Below are positions 60,839 to 64,000 of a DNA stretch of 64,000 nt, in pieces. The first letter of the stretch is position 1. Each line of letters begins with the position of its first letter. This DNA comes from JADFQT01 sp965216025 (lineage in GTDB: Bacteria; Chloroflexota; Dehalococcoidia; Lucifugimonadales; UBA3495): the NCBI GenBank assembly GCA_965216025.1, contig CBDCEX010000018.1:682001-746000 (forward strand), read 5' to 3'. Both the position numbers and the translations under genes were made by a program. The notes under the pieces were generated by a model, which saw only the letters and a list, made by a program, of their open reading frames with translations, was not told the DNA's origin and searched no databases.

Positions 60839-62355
60839 GAAACTGTTCAGAGTTGAGGGGAAGTGAGCAACCGGCGGCATTCCAGGAGGGGATTGAGACC
60901 TCTGGCCCGCCAGGTGCCAAAGAGGGATGCCAAGGTCATCTTGCTGTCGGTGCCCTGCCCTGAGCGGGTGCCGCCGCTGATCTTGCGACTGGTTACCAGA
61001 TGCCGCAGGCTCCGCTCGGCGGCGTTGTTGTCTGAGGGCACGGCTGGGTCCGACACGAAGACAAACAGTTCCTTGATGAACCGTTCCATGCGCCGGCAGA
61101 GCTTGGCCTGAACCGCCAGGGGATCTTTAAGGAAAGGCCGTGCCAAGACCATTAGTTTCTCCTCCAGCATTAGCTGGGTGCGATGGCCTGGCTGGGCTCG
61201 GGGAAGGACCGAGCCCTTGGCCTCCGTGTAGACCTGGTGAACCGCCTCGGCCCACTGAGCCAGCCCAGCGTCTTCTGGGTACAACCCTTTCAGGTCATGG
61301 ATATCCCGCAGCAGATGAGCCCACCGTTGCTTCAGGTTCATGAAGGTCGGCACTACAAGAAGCTGTTCCCTTACGTGGCGCAGCACCAGAAACTGCTGGA
61401 GGACTTCCAGCACCGTTGCTTCAGGCCCGGGTAGTGGTTATAGGCGGCGTAGAAATCACTGACCAACACTCCGCTGAAGGAGGAATCCAGCACCTCATCC
61501 ACCACCCCCTTATCCCGACCCCGACGCAGGAAGTATCGTTCGCTGGGAGTGCTGAAGGTCCAAACATAGCCGTTGCTCCCGTCCTGGCGCCAGCCGGTTT
61601 CGTCGCCCTGCACCACGGGACTGGCGCGGACTTGCTCGAGCACCTCTCGCACCGCCGTCTCAGCCTGACGGGCTACTCCATGGACGGCCTGGACGATGGC
61701 ACCAACACTCAGGTGCAACTGATGGACGGTCTCCAGGTACCATTGGATGATTCTTATGGGCAACCGTCCCTCCTCCCGCAGGGTCACCATCAGGCTTACC
61801 AGATTGACCCCCAGGCGCTGCTGGCCCAGAACCACCCCCTGCAGGGCCTCTTTGGGCAGCCGGCGCCGCTGGCATACCGGACAGATGCGGGCTACCAGGG
61901 CGTGCTCGGTCACTTCTACCGGAGCCACCGGTAGCTCAATGACTTCCCGAGTTCGCTGTACCCATCCGCCGTTCAGGTGAGTCCCGCAGTCGGGACAGAC
62001 CGCCACGGCATGCTCCACCCGCCGGGTAGGAGTCATGCGCTGGCGGGCGAAGCCATGGCGGCGCGGCTTTCTGGGCTCCTTTTTCTCCGGCGCTTGCCGG
62101 CTGGAGTGCGGCTGATTACCCGCCATCCCCGACGACCCGCGCCGGTTGGGACGGGATTCCAGAACCCCAATCCGCCTTTGCAAATCGGCAATGACTGCCC
62201 GCTGGCCGGCAATTATCTCCAGCAGAGTTTCGCGACTCGCCGCGTTCAGGTCTAGTTCAGTGTCCACCTCCCTGGTATGCCACAACTCCCCCGGCCATGC
62301 CAGCGTTTTTCCAACGGCTTTGAGCCAATTCACCTCATCAAGTCTGAACAGTTAC
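60839..62355 (-). mobile_element. IS66-family element, copy 2, with 86-bp insertion
   Basis: Ends GAAACTGTTCAGA (60839) and, inward from 62355, GTAACTGTTCAGA. Flanked by the perfect 8-bp duplication TTTGTCAA (60831-60838 and 62356-62363), the size expected of IS66. Nearly identical to copy 1 but inverted. Confidence 0.93.
60847..62333 (-). pseudogene. IS66 transposase, disrupted by an 86-bp insertion
   Basis: N-terminal part (62333 to about 61371) includes the leucine-zipper helix LLEIIAGQRAVIADLQRRIG, zinc-finger CPDCG...CPVC, first Asp (VVQGDETGW) and FYAAYNHYPGLKQRCW. There copy 1 continues CWAHLL, but here an insertion with a repeat of CACCGTTGCTTCAGG (61322-61336 and 61411-61425) shifts the frame; the remainder (from RWAHLL to 60847) is in another frame. 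The insert read on the plus strand encodes HYKKLFPYVAQHQKLLEDF, unlike IS66. Net change 86 bp, so the frame is lost. Confidence 0.9.
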
Positions 62356-62465
62356 TTTGTCAAGGAAGATTTGACGGCCGCCCTAAGGCGTTATACAATT
62401 TGGCTCGATCCACTACAGCCTGATCCGCTATTGGCCGGGATGGCTGGAACCGTTAAAAATAAAAT

Positions 62466-62650
62466 AAAGGCCTGAAGGTGGCCCCATTTTCGGGGTTGAA
62501 AAGGGAAGTCGGTGCGAGTCCGGCGCGGTCCCGCCACTGTAACTGACAAAAGTGCCTATACTTCGTTGGCCGAAGGTTCCCGGTCCACTCTATTGGACCG
62601 GGAAGACCGGGGACGCGGCAAATGTCAGAAGTCAGGAGACCTGCCTCAGG
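62466..62650 (+). promoter_or_regulatory. cobalamin riboswitch
   Basis: Adenosylcobalamin-type aptamer: GAAGGTGGCC (62474-62483), AAAAGGGAAGTCGGTGCGAGTC (62500-62521 region), GGTCCCGCCACTGTAA and the B12 box AGTCAGGAGACCTGCC (62630-62645). It is followed by an intrinsic terminator, so B12 would end transcription ahead of the genes at 62776. Confidence 0.93.
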
Positions 62651-62699
62651 CGCTGCTCAATATACTTCGCGGAAAGGTATAGCAAGCCCAACGTTGATG

Positions 62700-62724
62700 C
62701 CTGACCGAAGAGGTCAGGTTTTTT
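62700..62724 (+). terminator. terminator of the cobalamin riboswitch
   Basis: Perfect stem CCTGACC (62700-62706) / GGTCAGG (62712-62718) with loop GAAGA and six T. It is the off-switch expression platform. Confidence 0.88.
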
Positions 62725-62775
62725 AGTTTGGGGCCGGCGGGGTTGCATGCACCGCTCCCAGCCCAATGGTTTTGA

Positions 62776-63141
62776 ATGAATCGACCGGATTTGAACATTA
62801 TTGTCTGTGTAGACGCCAGGAAGTGCCTTTGGGCCGAGTCTTACGGGCGCAGCGGCAAGGATTTGCTGGCGGAGTTGCGCCGCGCGGTTCATGAGGAGGA
62901 CCTGGAGGAAGCAGTACAGGTTACTCCCTGCTTCTGCATCTTTGGTTGTACCTACGGTCCCAGAATTGACCTGTTCCAGAGATGGTCCGGGGAAAAGATT
63001 TTGTACGGAATTGGCACTGGCGAAGTATCTATAACCCGCCGAGGGAAGGTGAGCCTGCGGGAGATTCCTCCCAGCCTGCCCGAAATGCTCCGGCGAAATT
63101 TGCCCGAGGCTAACGCCAGAGCGGCGTCGGGACAGGATTAG
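62776..63141 (+). CDS. thioredoxin-like [2Fe-2S] ferredoxin-type protein
   Basis: 121 residues. Cysteine pattern CVDARKC near the N-terminus (Cys 11 and 17) and PCFCIFGCTYGPRI (Cys 52, 54 and 58), of the form seen in thioredoxin-like ferredoxins. First gene after the B12 riboswitch, so it probably serves cobalamin synthesis as an electron donor or cobalt-handling protein. ATG 62776. The assignment rests on cysteine spacing only. Confidence 0.6.
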   Translation: MNRPDLNIIVCVDARKCLWAESYGRSGKDLLAELRRAVHEEDLEEAVQVTPCFCIFGCTYGPRIDLFQRWSGEKILYGIGTGEVSITRRGKVSLREIPPSLPEMLRRNLPEANARAASGQD

Positions 63142-63171
63142 CCCAACAATCTAAAGATTAGGAAGGCGATT

Positions 63172-63573
63172 ATGATACGGGAGATTCTGGAAGAGTGCCA
63201 AAAGGGGTTTAACGGGGTTGGCTTCAATGAAGTGGTGCTGATGCTTTCCAACACGGTATCCACCGCCGAAGTCTTCATGAATCTGGATGACGTGCGATTC
63301 ACTGAAGAGGGAGACGTGGTAACCTTCATGGCGGAGGGAGGTACCCACCTGCACATGAACCTGGAACCGGTAAAGGAACTCCGCTTCAACTACACGGAGC
63401 GTAATGAGCGGGGCGAGCCCAGCTACTCGGTCTGGTTTGTAGAGGAGAACCAGGAGCCAGTCTTGAGAATTTATCTGCGCAAATCGGACGATGCAGCTAC
63501 CAATCAGCCGCGTCATGAGCTGTTCATGGCCTTGCTGGAGAAGTACGGAGAGTCGTTAAGCGTGTCGGGTTGA
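63172..63573 (+). CDS. unknown protein of the B12 operon
   Basis: 133 residues, no recognised family. A beta-rich middle (DVVTFMAEGGTHLHMNLEPV, about 49-68) and PSYSVWFVEENQEPVLRIYL (about 83-102) with a HLHM stretch resemble haem-utilisation ChuX/HutX-like proteins faintly. Starts at ATG 63172 after GGAAGG, 30 nt behind the ferredoxin-like gene and upstream of cbiA, so co-regulated by cobalamin. Confidence 0.5.
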   Translation: MIREILEECQKGFNGVGFNEVVLMLSNTVSTAEVFMNLDDVRFTEEGDVVTFMAEGGTHLHMNLEPVKELRFNYTERNERGEPSYSVWFVEENQEPVLRIYLRKSDDAATNQPRHELFMALLEKYGESLSVSG

Positions 63574-63608
63574 GCGGCGCCGCGCCGGCTCCAAGCTTTC
63601 TATAAGGT

Positions 63609-63711
63609 GTGTTAAAAACCAATGTCTTCCCCTTCGCAAGGGGGAGATTTAGAGGGGGTCACCTTACCCCACCTAACCTCCCCTTGGTAAGGGGAGGGAC
63701 TTATTAAACAC
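63609..63711. repeat. repeat with GTGTTAAAA/TTATTAAACAC termini
   Basis: GTGTTAAAAACC (63609) and TTATTAAACAC (ends 63711) enclose two pairs of CCCCTT/AAGGGG hairpins (CCCCTTCGCAAGGGGG and CCCCTTGGTAAGGGG). Related termini bound 41497-41653. It lies between two co-oriented B12 genes. Confidence 0.55.
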
Positions 63712-63730
63712 GGTTTGAGGACGGCCCAGC

Positions 63731-64000
63731 ATGGCCCCAGCATTGGTAATAGCCGGAGTACGCAGCGGAGTGGGTAAGACTACTATCGCCACCGGCATTA
63801 TGGGCGCCTTGACCCGGCGGGAATATCGGGTACAGCCTTTCAAAGCCGGTCCCGATTACATCGACCCCTCCTACCATAAGCTGGCCTGCGGCGTGCCTTC
63901 CAGGAACCTGGATACCTGGCTGATGCCCCATGCCGCCGTTTCCGAGCTCTACCAACGAGCCAGCGGCAGCCGCCAAATTTCGGTGATCGAAGGGGTCATG
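63731..64000 (+). CDS. cobyrinate a,c-diamide synthase, 3' partial
   Basis: N-terminal 90 residues of CobB/CbiA. P-loop GVRSGVGKTTIATGIMGALT (about 8-27), then FKAGPDYIDPSYHKLACGVP (about 37-56) and RNLDTWLM, VIEGVM at the window edge, all characteristic of the ATP-dependent amidation domain. ATG 63731. It is the third gene behind the cobalamin riboswitch. Confidence 0.95.
   Translation, partial: MAPALVIAGVRSGVGKTTIATGIMGALTRREYRVQPFKAGPDYIDPSYHKLACGVPSRNLDTWLMPHAAVSELYQRASGSRQISVIEGVM

Noticed and set aside
60290..60880. ORFs with repeated RDGKPRRETATGN as a repetitive protein
   Set aside because: They come from the 13-bp tandem array, which is open in all frames because 13 is not a multiple of 3; no proper start.

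Overview
The window (about 58% GC, estimated by eye) looks like a piece of a Chloroflexota chromosome, most likely a Dehalococcoidia/SAR202-type lineage. This is inferred from the gene content and not proven: a futalosine-type menaquinone set (UbiD-, UbiA-, UbiX-like proteins, MenG and MqnA), an RF1 whose GGQ loop reads GGHGGQNVNKV, a DUF1800/DUF1501/NHL operon, many CoA-transferase, MaoC, enolase-type and flavin enzymes, many different insertion sequences and abundant small palindromic repeats. No rRNA, tRNA or CRISPR was recognised.

Layout. 1-2.4 kb: end of an IS66 element followed by a complete IS630 element. 2.6-5.4 kb: rpsO-pnp on the minus strand. 5.6-6.9 kb: an ISAs1-type element. 7.1-14 kb: a small zinc-ribbon protein, then a menaquinone block (UbiD, UbiA, UbiX, a retropepsin-like protein, MenG) leading into prfA-prmC. 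14-16.5 kb: a CE7-like esterase and an HpaB-type flavin monooxygenase. 16.5-19 kb: an IS5 element with an IS701-like element inserted exactly at its end. 19-25 kb: esterase, acyl-CoA ligase, Fur/Zur regulator with ZnuA/ZnuB-like transporter genes, and mqnA. 25-29 kb: NHL/DUF1501/DUF1800 operon. 29-36 kb: a decayed zone with a broken peptide-binding protein, pepP, a CoA-transferase A subunit, a frameshifted DM13 gene and a dead IS1380. 36-41 kb: a BtuF-like protein with an in-frame UGA, then a maoC-caiB-caiB operon. 41-45 kb: a phosphonate-type ABC transporter behind a long structured leader. 45-60 kb: mixed housekeeping and catabolic genes (rplY, an MbfA-like iron protein, queF, tlyA, cinA and others). 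60-62 kb: a 13-bp tandem array and a second, damaged IS66 in inverted orientation. 62.4-64 kb: a cobalamin riboswitch with terminator, then two small genes and the start of a cobyrinate diamide synthase.

How genes work together. The UbiD/UbiA/UbiX/MenG run plus MqnA gives several steps of a futalosine menaquinone route. Fur/ZnuA/ZnuB is a metal-uptake operon lacking its ATPase here. PhnD-C-E-E is a complete importer. The riboswitch controls a B12 synthesis or salvage operon, and the BtuF-like protein may bind corrinoids.

Most interesting. (1) The BtuF-like gene (36477-37400) is open except for one UGA at a conserved CxxC cysteine, and a hairpin fitting the bacterial SECIS layout starts 9 nt downstream; it is either a new selenoprotein or a fresh nonsense mutation. 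(2) An acyl-CoA dehydrogenase gene was broken by a perfect 42-bp palindrome, a template-switch signature. (3) Two unrelated genes take their stop codon from the same repeat terminus. (4) A chain of hairpins precedes phnD. (5) Several insertion sequences show clear target duplications and slippery-run frameshifts.
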